22,233 bases of DNA from CAJBLF01 sp041679065. GTDB lineage: Bacteria; Patescibacteriota; Gracilibacteria; Absconditabacterales; Absconditicoccaceae. How positions within the stretch are numbered: position 1 is the stretch's first letter; each line of letters opens with the position of its first letter. Below the pieces are notes generated by a model, which was given only the letters and a program-made list of their open reading frames with translations, did not search any database and was not told the DNA's origin. Below, one piece after another: positions 1 through 9,052 of this stretch. The stretch is from contig JBBABI010000012.1 in assembly GCA_041679065.1 (NCBI GenBank), forward strand, positions 1 to 22,233, read 5' to 3'. Both the position numbers and the translations under genes were made by a program.

Positions 1-14
1 TGCTCTTCCGATCT
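1..14. other. Illumina adapter remnant at the contig edge
   Basis: The first 14 bases, TGCTCTTCCGATCT, are identical to the 3' end of the standard TruSeq read-2 adapter/primer. Genomic sequence probably begins at base 15. The last residues that ligA appears to encode here (after the GFGDK of its helix-hairpin-helix region) are therefore artificial. Confidence 0.9.
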
Positions 15-1988
15 CTTGTCACCGAATCAGGGAAATTTTAATAATTTAAGTTGTATGCTGGTATCGCTGAGTTTGTAGATATCTGCAACGGTTTCTATGA
101 TCTTATTTTCTACCAAAAGATCAACAACACTTTCTCCTATGCCTTGGATATCCATACAGTTTTTGCTCACGAAATGCTGGATCTGCTGTTTGGTCTTCTC
201 GGGGCAATGAGGATTGATGCAATAATAGTGCATCTCTTTCTGAACTACTGGCTCGTGGCAAGAAGGACAGACTTTAGGAGGAAGAATTTTTGATACATGT
301 TGCATGATTCATGATGCATGATCCGTTCTGCGTTCTTTAATGACGCTTACGATGTAGGGAATTACTTCCCCGCTTCTTTGGAGTCGGATTCGATCATGGA
401 GATGAATATCTTTGTCTTTGATGAAGTCAAAATTATGTAGGCTGACTCTCTTGAGGGTTGCTCAGCTGAGCTGGACGGGATTGAAATTTGCGACCGGGGT
501 GATGATTCACGTTCTCCCTACTTGGAAATCAATTGAAGTGATCTGAGTGGCTGCGAGTTGTGCAGGGAATTTATAGGCGACTGCCCGGCGTGGATGATGA
601 TCCGTAGATCAGATGATTCCGCGTTGCTCTTCATTTTCTACCTTAATGACTAATCAATCAAATTCACTATCTTGTTGTTCCAAATATTTTTTCGTCTCTT
701 GATCTTCACAGAGTTTGATAACTTCTTGGATAGTTAATTTGGTTTTTTCTCGGGGGAAGATAGGCAATCAAGAAGTTGAAAGGTTGAAAGATGGAAATGT
801 GGAAAAGTGAGAAGATGGAAGTATATCATATATGTAACAGATTAATCCTCTCTTGCTCACTTCTTTAGGGTCTAAGAGTTTTATGCTTCCTGCAGCTGCA
901 TTTCTGGTATTAGCAAAAGGAATATCTCCATCTTCCTCTCTTTCTTTGTTAAGTTCTTTCCGAACGGATTTAGGCATGAGGATCTCTCCTCTAACGTGGA
1001 TATCGATGGGTGATTTCAATTTCTTCGGAATATTCTTTATCGTTCTCACGTTCTCGGTCACATCATCTCCTGTCAATCCATCTCAACGAGTAATGGCTTG
1101 TGTGAATGCTCCTTTCTTATAGATCAGCTCCACGCTTAATCAATCAAACTTTGGTTCCACACGGTAGGAAATTACTAGTGTGTCTTTGAAATACGCAATC
1201 ACTTCTTTGGTATATTCTGTCACATCTTTATTTTTTTCTGCTTCCTCTAAGCTCATGATTTCCATAGATTCTCCTTCATGAATGGTGAGCTTTATTGGAT
1301 CTATATCTGAAGCATAAAATATTTTTAAATATTTGCCTTTGATTATATGACTTTCAAAATTTCATATTTCTATGAGATCTTTTTTATCTAGTTTACCCTC
1401 TAATTTTTCTTTAAATTCTCTGATTGCTGTTTCTTCGTATTTTTCATTTTCCTCTGTTCATCAGCCGAATAATGTTATCTTTCATGGGTTAATCTTTGTT
1501 TTATGGTCTCTTTTTTGAAAGAGATATCTTCCATCCGTAGTCTTTAGAATAAGACCTATTCCATAAACAGAATTATCTTTATCGGAATCTTTTATTTTGT
1601 TGCTTTTTTCCAAAATCTTATGGATCCTTTCATCCCATTCTCACAGATCTTTGGCGTTGTAGGTATTTTCCAAGGACATAAGTTTGCTTTCGTGTTTTGC
1701 TTGCTTAAATCATTCACTGACTTGACCAATTAATCATTGGGTGGGGCTATTTGACGTGATGATCTCGGGATGGGTTTCTTCTATCTTTTTGAGGTAATCA
1801 AAAAGCTCATCGTATTCTTTATCTGAGATGATGGGCTTGTTTTCTATATAATAGAGGTGATTATGATCTACCAGACAATCAATGAGCTGGATGTAAAAAT
1901 CTGACAGCCCTTTGGGATTGATTTCGCTGACTTTGGGATGATGCTTGATGAAGGATTGGATTGTCTTGGTGGTTTCTGATAAGGTCAT
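1..1988 (-). CDS. ligA: NAD+-dependent DNA ligase with an inserted Nudix domain (C-terminus missing)
   Basis: Seals nicks in duplex DNA using NAD+, through enzyme-AMP and DNA-AMP intermediates. Read with TGA as Gly, one frame runs from ATG 1988 to the contig edge. Domain order: Ia region (residues 1-130, with SPTQG at 81-85 and MSLEN at 104-108); an inserted Nudix-like domain (about 137-270); adenylation core with catalytic Lys280 in KFDG, then TRGDG, GEI, NTRNAAAGS and FDGLVIKVE; OB fold (VGRTGIITPVA, SGEVIPY); a four-cysteine zinc finger (C574, C577, C590, C595); and the first helix-hairpin-helix motifs. The remaining HhH and BRCT domains lie off the contig. An extra 16 residues at about 390-405 come from an 8-mer repeat. 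The start lacks a Shine-Dalgarno sequence; an A-rich leader with a TATAAA-like string lies just upstream. Ligase identity is certain. The insert is unusual, since this loop is normally only about 10 residues. Confidence 0.96.
775..822. repeat. Six-unit 8-mer array inside ligA
   Basis: Six consecutive 8-base words fit RTKGAAAN with some drift: GTTGAAAG, GTTGAAAG, ATGGAAAT, GTGGAAAA, GTGAGAAG, ATGGAAGT. The total of 48 bases is exactly 16 codons, so the ligase frame is kept. On the coding (minus) strand it gives a Ser/Phe-rich stretch between the adenylation-domain strand YIYDILP and the region LPIFPREK. Confidence 0.85.
1179..1580 (-). other. Nudix hydrolase-like domain embedded in LigA
   Basis: Residues about 137-270 of the ligase read as a complete Nudix fold. 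A first strand (SVYGIGLIL) is followed by a DGRYLFQKR hairpin, KITLFGGG, the Nudix box, then later strands and a C-terminal helix. The box GX5EX7REUXEEXGU aligns as Gly176, Glu182, Arg190-Glu191, Phe192 and Glu194. The next canonical Glu is Lys195, and the Gly is displaced by one residue (Gly198). Two of the three glycines before the box are TGA codons, so the insert uses the same recoded code as its host gene. It may be an active pyrophosphohydrolase with an altered metal site, or a binding/sensor domain. Confidence 0.85.
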
Positions 1989-2015
1989 TGTTTTTATATT
2001 TTAGTAAATGTTTAT

Positions 2016-2100
2016 CGTCATTCCCGTGCCAAGAACTTGGAAGAGGGAATCCATGTTGTTTATATAGATTCCGGCTCCAAACCGTAGCGCCGGAATGACA
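2016..2100. repeat. GTCATTCC/GGAATGAC inverted repeat between the sugar transferase gene and ligA
   Basis: Outer arms CGTCATTCC (2016-2024) and GGAATGACA (2092-2100) enclose inner GGGAATCC (about 2045-2052) and GATTCCGG (about 2067-2074). This nested palindromic arrangement could fold as a long hairpin. It fills most of the 127-base gap between the two minus-strand genes and may terminate the upstream transcript. The CATTCC/GGAATG wording resembles dispersed palindromes seen in many bacterial genomes. Confidence 0.6.
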
Positions 2101-2115
2101 ATTACTGACGATGTC

Positions 2116-3507
2116 TTATTTTCATTTAAATACTACGCCGATGGTTGCGAAGATGATATATACATCCAGGAATATCGATCGATTCTGGATATAATAGAGA
2201 TCAAGTTTTGCTTCTTCTTCGAAATCTAGATCGTCTCTGCCGAATACTTGAGCATAGCCTGTTATTCCTGGCTGGATACTGAAGAGTCTTTTTTGTCGTG
2301 ATTCATAATTTTTCACTTCGTTGGGTAAATGAGGTCTAGGTCAGATCAACGACATTGTTCATCGCAAAACGCAGAACAGTTGTGGTAATTCATCCAATGA
2401 AGTCTTTCTGATGATAGTACCTATTTTTGTCACTCTAGGATCATCCTTTATCTTTGGCAGAACCCCTTGTCTGACATTAGCATCAGAATTGATGAGCTGT
2501 TTATATAACTCTTCCGCTTCCTTACCTCCATAACCCACGCTGAGATGAGTATACATGCTGCGGAATTTGATGAAATTGAAGAGCTTTCCGTATCTTCAGA
2601 CTCTTTTGGATTTGTAGATGATAGGTCATCTGGATTCTATCTTGATAGCAATTGCGACGATGATCATCAATGGAGAAAAGATGCAGATCAATACCAATGA
2701 AAGGATGATATCACATATCCTTTTGAGTACGATAGACCAGCCATCGAGTTTGGAATGTTTGTATTCCAGAGCTATGATGTTATCTATATTTTCAGGTGTG
2801 TATACTACGTCTTCCAGGAAGAATCATTCGCTGATGTGATAAAATCTGGTGTCGGAGAATCTGATTTTCTCAAAGATATCTTGCAATGCTTTTTTTTCGA
2901 AGCTGCCCACAGCAACTACCATTAAGTAGTCTTTCATATCTACTTTCATCTTATAGAGATCAACCAGACCTACGAATTCGGTTTTGAAGGAAAATCCGTT
3001 CTTGATCTTTTCTATGGCTTTGTAGCTCTCTAAAGTATCGCTTCCTATTATCAGAATTTTGCTTTCACTTTCTCTATGTTTTTTCGTTTCCAGATAATTC
3101 CATATCTGGTCAAAAAAGAATAATACGAAAAAACAGACAAATGATCAGATAACAATGATGAATCTGGAAATACCGAAAAAGAATACAAATCCTTGTCCAA
3201 AATATGCTATAAAGGTAATGGTAATGATCCGATAAATCCATACTTTGGTAAAGGTTTGGAAGTAATTTTGGATCGGTTTATTGAGCTCATATAGTTTTTT
3301 GACAATTCCTATTGCGATAAATGCCAATGCTACGACACAAGCGTATGCCATCGTTTCTCTATAGTTAATTATCGGTATTTGAAGCTGTACTCCTGGAATA
3401 AGATCGGTAAAAAAACGCAATCTATAGATGATATAGAATACCAAAATAATGATTCATCCATGAATAAGTGGTCTGATGAGACGTAGTATGGATTGAGTTC
3501 TGTTCAT
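2116..3507 (-). CDS. Polyprenyl-phosphate sugar-1-phosphate transferase (WbaP/WcaJ-type)
   Basis: Likely transfers a sugar phosphate from a nucleotide sugar to undecaprenyl phosphate at the inner face of the membrane, starting a surface glycan. The 463-residue protein has about four hydrophobic helices in the first 130 residues, a Rossmann-like middle (KILIIGSD), another helix after KRICD, and the bacterial sugar transferase catalytic domain. That domain shows KSKRVGRYGK, FIKFRSM (about 312-318), RKTSLDELPQL, MSLIGPRPHLP and QPGITGYAQV. The glycine of SLIGPRP and several others are TGA. The gene ends Gly(TGA)-Lys-TAA. The start is ATG 3507, 28 bases after the DHH gene, suggesting one transcript. 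The sugar specificity cannot be read from sequence. Family assignment is firm. Confidence 0.9.
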
Positions 3508-3535
3508 CTTTCTGGTGATAGTAAATAAAGGAAAA

Positions 3536-4531
3536 TTATTTCTTTTTTTTGATGTTTTTGTTTATTGTTTTGACGATTGTCGTGATTTGTTGTTTGAAAT
3601 TTCCTTTTGCTGGGATACTGAATCCTGCCGCAGGTATATGTCCTCCGCCATTGAATAATCTTGCTAGTATATTACAATCTATGATGTTTTTTCATTCGAT
3701 ATTCTTGGATCTCAAAGATCATCTTATAGTGTTATGAATACGTCTCAGGGTCATGATTACTTTGGCTCCGTCAATATTTTGGAGGATATTCAGCCCATAT
3801 CATGCTTCCTCTTGATCTAAATGATATTTTTTGAATTCTTTCTCATCATAATAGCTGAAAAGAACATCTCCGGTAATTGTAATTCTTTTGAGCAGTAAGG
3901 AAAGGAATCTGATCTGATTCATAGTTTTTTTGCGGAAGATGTTGTTGATGATACATGTTTTGTCGGCTCAGAGTTTGATTAATTCCAATGCATTGGTAAA
4001 AATTCTTTCATGGTTTTCATCAAAGACAAAATTTCCAGAATCCATAGTTAATCATAAATAGAAGTACGTTGCCACCTCTTTATCAATATATTTCTTTCGT
4101 CGTTTCTTTGTTTTTTCAAAAATCAATTCTGAGCAGCTCATGACTTGGATGTCTTTTATCACGAGAGCATGTCTAGCTACAGGATCCACATGATGGTCAA
4201 ATACTATAATGTTGCGGTTGTCAAAATATGTACTGTTGTAATCTGTAAAGGGAGATAAACGCTTGTAAGATGTCAGATCCACAAAGACGAGTACATCATA
4301 CTCTTTGTAATCAAAAGTGGTTTTTATTTTTTTGATATTAGGCAAGAAATCAAACATTTTACTGGGTGGTGTGGGAGTGAAATAGGAGACTTTTTTTCCT
4401 TGTTTCTCCAATATTCTCCCCAATCACAAAAGCGATCAAATGCAATCTCCATCAGGATTCATATGTCACAAAAGTGCGATATTCTTGCTTTGGTCTAAAA
4501 GTTTTCTGATTTGTGCTTCATGGCTATCCAT
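3536..4531 (-). CDS. DHH/DHHA1-family phosphoesterase (NrnA-like nanoRNase/pAp phosphatase)
   Basis: This family hydrolyses very short oligonucleotides, 3'-phosphoadenosine 5'-phosphate or cyclic dinucleotides with Mn2+. The 331-residue protein has the DHH-domain metal motifs in order: GHMNPDGDCIGS (from about residue 22, both end glycines TGA), Asp85 in FVDLTS, and the signature Asp112-His113-His114 in VFDHHVDP. The C-terminal DHHA1 domain ends with GGGH (295-298) followed by IPAAGF, the substrate-binding motif. There are no GGDEF, PAS or membrane segments, so it is the soluble NrnA-like form rather than GdpP, and it is too short for RecJ. It starts 10 bases after dnaE and ends 28 bases before the sugar transferase, so all three are probably one operon. 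Whether its substrate is nanoRNA, pAp or c-di-AMP is open. Confidence 0.9.
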
Positions 4532-4541
4532 ATATCTACGT

Positions 4542-7382
4542 TTATGAAAGTAAATCTTTTATCTTTTCTATGCCGATTTCATTCAGAAAAAATGTTTTGC
4601 TTCCTATGATGATTTCCTGGTTTCCAGTGTTGGCGGTTACGATGCTTACTAATTCATTAAGTTTTCCTGCATTATCAGGAAGCTTGAAGGTGATGGAGGC
4701 TGAAGGCTGCCCCGCAGCACTGCGAGATTCGAGGCTGGATTCCGATGTTTCGATGGTGGCTGTTTGCGTTTGAGAAGTGTCATTTTTGAGCCTAAGCGCT
4801 TTGGCTTTGATGACGGTCATCTCCTGATCATATTTACTTCCTGCCTGCTGTCTTAACTGATCAATGGTTGTCCTTACGATTTTTTCAACACTTATAGATT
4901 TCCCTTTAAATCCGCTGACCATGATGATATCAAATTTCTTGAAATCCAACATCTCTTTGACAAAAAATTCGATGCTTCCTGAGATATCTTCTATCTTAAT
5001 GAAAAATCATTTTTTCTTTGCTCTCTGGATGTTTTTGATATATCCCACGATGATAAAATTTCCGAAATTATCTTTTTCTTTGAATTGCGAAATAAAGTTG
5101 TATTTTTTGAGATACATATAGAGTCCATCCAATGGATGTCAGGAAATGAATGATTTGAACGCATCCTGTTCCATCATCAGCCTTTCCATCATAGAAAGCG
5201 GTTGCGTAGGTTTAAGCGCTATTTTATTTGTCACTTCTATGTTTCCGAATAATCCTCAGCTCATTTCCTTGGACTTCTTTGATCGTTCGAGCAATGTCTC
5301 GCTATTGTGCAATAAAGTTCCGCGTTCTCAGAAATCATCCAAAGCGCCTGATTTGATGAGTCCTTCGAGTGATTTCTTGTTGATCACATTTGAACATCTC
5401 TTGATGAAATCTTCTATGTCTTTGTATGCTCCATTTTTTTTCCTTTCTTCTTGAATGGTTTCTCAGATTTCAAATCCAAGTCATTTGATACAGAAAAATC
5501 ATAATCTGATCGCCTCTTGGATAGCTGCTACATGATTGAAGGATTGATTGATATTCGGCGGAAGCACTTGAATTCCCTGACTCTGTGTTTCATAGATATA
5601 ATTGCTTAATTCATCCGTGTCCTCTTCTACCGACCTAATCAATGACGCATAAAATTCTACAGGATAATATGCTTTGAGATAGGCAGTCTGGTAGGCAATC
5701 ATCGCATAACATACGGAATGAGATTTATTGAATGAGTAGGATGCTGCCGGTTCTATCATCTTTTCATAGATGTATATAGCTGTCTCTTTTTGGTATTCTC
5801 TATATTCCTTACACCTCTGAGTAAATTCTTTTTTGAGTTTTTCAATAATCTCTTTTTTCTTTTTCCCGACTCATCTTCTGAGCAAATCTGCTTCTGCAAG
5901 TGAAAATCCTGCCATTGCTTGGACAAGGAACATCAGCTGTTCTTGATATACTGCAATACCATACGTCAGATTCATTATTGGTGCGAGATCTTCTACGAGT
6001 TTCTTATTTTCTTGGTCAGCTACCTGTTCTCCATATTTTGCGGTAAGGATTTGTCTAAGTTCAGTACTCATATAGGTTACTAATTCTTCACCCCTTTTTC
6101 TTGAGATGTAATTGGGGATGAATTCCATGGGTCATGGACGATAGAGTGCATTCATAGCCACTAGGTCATTCATCGAATCAGCCTTGAGCTGGATCAAAAA
6201 TCTCCTCATGCCATTGGATTCAAATTGGAAAATCCCTGTAGTATTGCCTGACTGGAATACTTTTTCGAACGTATAGGCATCATCGATAGGTGGCTGAAAT
6301 GAGGTATTCTCAAAGAATTGCGTAAACATGTCCGGCAATTCCTTCCCTTCTTTCTCATATTTCTTTTTCAGGATTTTGATGCAATTCTTGATGATGGAAA
6401 GATTTCTGAGTCCTAGGAAATCCATCTTAAGCAATCAGATAGTTTCTAATGCAGGACCATCATATTGTGCGATGATCGTGGTATCGCCTTCTTTGCTATA
6501 TTGGGTAGGAGAAAACTTACTTACTTCATCGGGAGCGATGATTATTCCGCATGCATGGACACCTATCTGCCTCATATTTCCTTCAAGTTTGGCAGAAAGT
6601 TTTGCTGCTTGCTTAATTTTTTCATCGGTATTGTATAATGTTTTGAGTTCTTCAGGACCATCTTCCGCTTCTATAGCTTGCATGACAGACATCTTATCCG
6701 GCATCAATGCAGAGACCTGATTGGATTTTTCGAATGGGACTCCAAGAACTCTAGCTACATCTTTGAATGCTGCTTTGCTTGCCATCTGCATAAAAGTTGC
6801 AATCCCGCTGACCTGGTTATTACCATATTTCTTTTTGACATATTCTATCACTTTCTCTCTCTGGGTATCTTCGAAATCAATATCGAAATCAGGCATCGAG
6901 ATACGTGCGGGATTCAAGAACCTTTCGAAAAGCAAACCAAACTGCAGTGGGTCAATATCAGTGATTCTCGTTACCCGGGCTAAGATAGATCATGCTCCTG
7001 ATCATCTTCATGGTCCAACGACGATATTATTTTTTTTCGCCCGACGGACAAAATCTGCGACAATCAGAAAATAGGAATTGAATCCCATCTCTTTGATGAC
7101 TTTCAGTTCATATTCCAAACGGTCGATATATTCTCCCAGCGTGCCGAATCATATGGTCGTATCCTTATGCGCTTCGATATATTCTTTTTTGAAGCTTGTA
7201 TATGTCTCCAATGTTATTTCATGCAATTCTGCAGGATCAATCTCTTGGACGGGTTTTTTAAGTACTCCTTTGCTTGAAATCTTTGTCATCTGCAAAATGG
7301 TCTCTGCATCCCGATTGAGATCAAATTTATAACTGAGTCATTTATATGCGCGATAACGAAGTTCAAATTCATGCAAATGCAT
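4542..7382 (-). CDS. dnaE: DNA polymerase III alpha subunit lacking the PHP domain
   Basis: Replicative DNA polymerase catalytic subunit, 946 residues against the usual 1100 or more. It starts at ATG 7382. The only in-frame sequence above is a short stretch without a good start codon, closed by TAA at 7419-7421. The protein begins at the palm: RLEYELKVIKEMGF, then GPGRGSGAGS with three TGA glycines, then PDFDIDF with catalytic Asp165 and Asp167, and the third Asp321 in KMDFLGLR. Fingers (YRPGPM, SFNKSHSVCYA), tandem HhH (IKGLGFEIG) and an OB-like domain follow, then a Ser/Thr-rich linker and a last small domain. The entire N-terminal PHP domain, about 270-300 residues, is absent and the space upstream is repeat element. 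Identity is certain. Whether this is a natural PHP-less form or a 5' truncation is not. Confidence 0.95.
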
Positions 7383-7435
7383 ATCGGATCGGATTCTAAA
7401 ATAGTAAAATGATATGAGTTAATTAATTTCTTGTA

Positions 7436-7585
7436 TATTTACTCACTTCGTGAGCGTGTATTTACTCACTGCGTTCGTGTATATTTGCTCATCATACTCG
7501 CGTGTATTAATACATCATAAATAACATCCGAAGGATAAATATACGACCGAAGGTCAAATATACAGCCCGTCAGGGCGAAATATAC
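7436..7585. repeat. Mini-hairpin array with GTATATTT / AAATATAC spacers upstream of dnaE
   Basis: Left arm: three TATTTACTCA/TATTTGCTCA-type words separated by small palindromes (TCACTTCGTGA, CACTGCGTTCGTG). Right arm (about 7539-7585): AAATATAC words separated by GACCGAAGGTC and GCCCGTCAGGGC. Left-arm spacers (GTGTATTT, GTATATTT) are the reverse complement of right-arm spacers (AAATATAC). The arms can therefore pair while each insert forms its own short hairpin. It occupies the place where the dnaE promoter, or its missing 5' part, would be expected. Confidence 0.75.
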
Positions 7586-7586
7586 T

Positions 7587-7707
7587 AATTCCAACATGAT
7601 ATTCTATCCTTTCGTGAATGGTAAATTATTCGTGATACACAAAAATAATGCGACTAAATTCAGTATACCAATTCTCTTTGTTTTTTCAAATGTAAAACTT
7701 AGGAAAA
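7587..7707. other. Gap between repeat elements, no gene seen
   Basis: AT-rich sequence between the mini-hairpin array and the next 8-mer element. I see no conserved reading frame in either strand under the UGA=Gly code and no RNA gene. Confidence 0.5.
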
Positions 7708-7807
7708 GTGGAAAGGTTGAAAAATGGAAACCTACGTAGTTTTACGGGGCAAGGCGTGGAGAAATGATGGAATTTTTTAACACATTTCCATGTTTCCATA
7801 TTTCAAT
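7708..7807. repeat. Inverted 8-mer word element
   Basis: Left arm is three words, GTGGAAAG, GTTGAAAA, ATGGAAAC (7708-7731). Right arm is three complementary words, ATTTCCAT, GTTTCCAT, ATTTCAAT (7784-7807). A core of about 50 bases lies between. The left arm with five preceding bases shares 21 consecutive bases with the array inside gyrA, and the words match those inside ligA. Confidence 0.8.
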
Positions 7808-7820
7808 CTTTTTTCTTCGA

Positions 7821-7848
7821 AAAAAAGTTCTCCATGAAGAAGAACTTT
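7821..7848 (-). terminator. Rho-independent terminator of the first pilin-like gene
   Basis: On the minus strand, AAGTTCT and AGAACTT form a 7-base-pair stem around a nine-base loop, directly followed by a run of T. It lies about 30 bases beyond the TAA of the gene at 7876-8274. An almost identical copy follows the second pilin-like gene. Confidence 0.75.
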
Positions 7849-7875
7849 CTGTATTGTCTTATGAAATAATATAAT

Positions 7876-8274
7876 TTAGAATAGGTTTTGTATTATTCGG
7901 AAGATTAGGCTAATTATTAACCAAGAAGCTCCGATAAATATCAATCCGATAGCTGCTTGTTGTAAAATTTTGAATCCCTTCTTGTATTTCGTTTCATCTC
8001 CAGCAGCAGTAACCATCTGGAATCATCCCCAGATCAAGAGAATAAGTGCGATAAGTGCTAGAAGTCCCAATGCCCAGTTGATGACTTTTTGGATTGTTGT
8101 GATCAAGGCAGTAGATGGTGCGACCGTTGATCCAGGTAGTGTTGGATTAGCTCATTGATATTGATGCGAAAAGTCTAAACCTTGTGACGGTACCTGGCCG
8201 AAAGTAAATAATGATCCTACACTTACAATTCCTAAGGCAACAAGTCATATAATTTTAACTGGTAATTTTCTCAT
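7876..8274 (-). CDS. VirB2/TrbC-like small membrane protein (pilin-like), copy 1
   Basis: A 132-residue protein with a cleavable-looking signal peptide (MRKLPVKIIGLVALGI, then small residues and GQVPS). A Pro/Gly/Ser-rich segment follows, then two hydrophobic helices (about 73-91 and 109-128) separated by the charged turn AAGDETKYKKG. The layout matches the small VirB2/TrbC-type major pilins of type IV secretion and the related families often annotated as T4SS pilin in CPR genomes. No other secretion genes are in the window, so a role in conjugation or secretion is not shown. Three glycines are TGA. It is a tandem paralogue of the gene at 8480-8860, near-identical over the C-terminal half, with matching promoter and terminator. 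Assignment rests on topology and weak motif resemblance. Confidence 0.8.
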
Positions 8275-8309
8275 TTCTTGATTCTAAAAAGTAAAAAAAA
8301 CTTTTTGAT

Positions 8310-8337
8310 ATAGTAAATTTATAGTGTAGCAAGTCAA
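8310..8337 (-). promoter_or_regulatory. Promoter of pilin-like copy 1
   Basis: On the minus strand TTGACT (8332-8337) is followed after 16 bases by TACTAT (8310-8315), about 35 bases upstream of ATG 8274. The same arrangement sits at the same place before copy 2, which supports it by conservation. Confidence 0.65.
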
Positions 8338-8390
8338 GTGAATCTATGCGAAGATAGGTGTCAGGTAGTAGGTCGATTACCCTATCCAAT

Positions 8391-8422
8391 ATTCCCATCT
8401 TTCAACGCTTCAATATTTTCAC
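8391..8422. repeat. Four-unit 8-mer array (reverse orientation)
   Basis: Words ATTCCCAT, CTTTCAAC, GCTTCAAT, ATTTTCAC are reverse complements of the RTKGAAAN family found in ligA, gyrA and at 7708-7807. The array lies between the two pilin-like genes, just beside the terminator of copy 2, and has no obvious second arm. Confidence 0.7.
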
Positions 8423-8426
8423 TTTT

Positions 8427-8453
8427 AAAAAAAGTTCTCCATGAAGAAGAACC
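8427..8453 (-). terminator. Rho-independent terminator of the second pilin-like gene
   Basis: Nearly the same stem-loop as at 7821-7848: GTTCT and AGAAC arms on the minus strand with a T-run, about 30 bases past the TAA of the gene at 8480-8860. It was probably duplicated together with the gene. Confidence 0.7.
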
Positions 8454-8479
8454 TTTTCTATTTTAGAATTAATAAATTA

Positions 8480-8860
8480 TTAGAATAAACCTATGATATA
8501 GAATATAAGACTGATAATCAACCATGATGCTCCGATGAAAATCAATCCGATAGCTGCTTGCTGCAAGATTTTGAATCCTTTCTTGTATTTTGCTTCATCA
8601 CCAGCTGCAGTAACCATCTGAAATCATCCCCAGATCAAGATGATAAGTGCGATAAGCGCCAAAAGTCCTAATGCTCGATTGATGACTGTTTTGACAGTAG
8701 TAAGCAGTTGGTTGCCAGTAAGCCCTGTAGATCCTGGTACTGTAGGATTGTAGTTGGGATCTTGGTTAGTCAATCATCCTTGTGCAAAAGTGAAAATACT
8801 TCCCATGCTCAAGATTCATAAAGCAGCAAGTCATAAAATTTTAGCAGGTAATTTTCTCAT
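8480..8860 (-). CDS. VirB2/TrbC-like small membrane protein (pilin-like), copy 2
   Basis: A 126-residue paralogue of copy 1. Signal-like N-terminus MRKLPAKILGLAALGI, a short variable Gly/Asn/Pro segment, then two helices with the near-invariant block from LALIIL through WGGFQMVTAAGDE to LIFIGASWLI. The C-terminal half is almost identical to copy 1, while the exposed middle segment differs in length and sequence, as expected if that part faces outside. It starts at ATG 8860 after an A-rich leader without a Shine-Dalgarno sequence. Probably transcribed on its own from the promoter at 8893-8920 and ended by the hairpin at 8427-8453. Confidence 0.8.
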
Positions 8861-8892
8861 TTTTTGATTTTAAAAGTTAAAAAGTTGATGAT

Positions 8893-8920
8893 ATAATAGA
8901 TTTATAGTAAAGCAAATCAA
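8893..8920 (-). promoter_or_regulatory. Promoter of pilin-like copy 2
   Basis: On the minus strand TTGATT (8915-8920), 16 bases, then TATTAT (8893-8898), about 32 bases upstream of ATG 8860. Flanking bases (CACTTGA-TTGC-TATAAAT) match those before copy 1. Confidence 0.65.
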
Positions 8921-9052
8921 GTGGATTTATAAATCTATATATGATATGTTATCGTCGCTATATTAGTAATCCTTTTTGTGATTGCAAATTTATTTTGATT
9001 TTTTTTAGTTGACTTTTTGTTAGCTTAGTGAGTGAGGGGCTTTCTAATTATT

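Noticed and set aside
1140..1600. Chimeric assembly joining a nudix gene to ligA
   Set aside because: Both junctions are in frame, both flanking ligase segments are complete and the insert uses the same TGA codons; kept as a real insertion, although read mapping would settle it.
4542..7382. Intein in dnaE
   Set aside because: No C/S/T start with terminal HN motif and no extra block between catalytic motifs; the oddity is a missing N-terminus, not an insertion.
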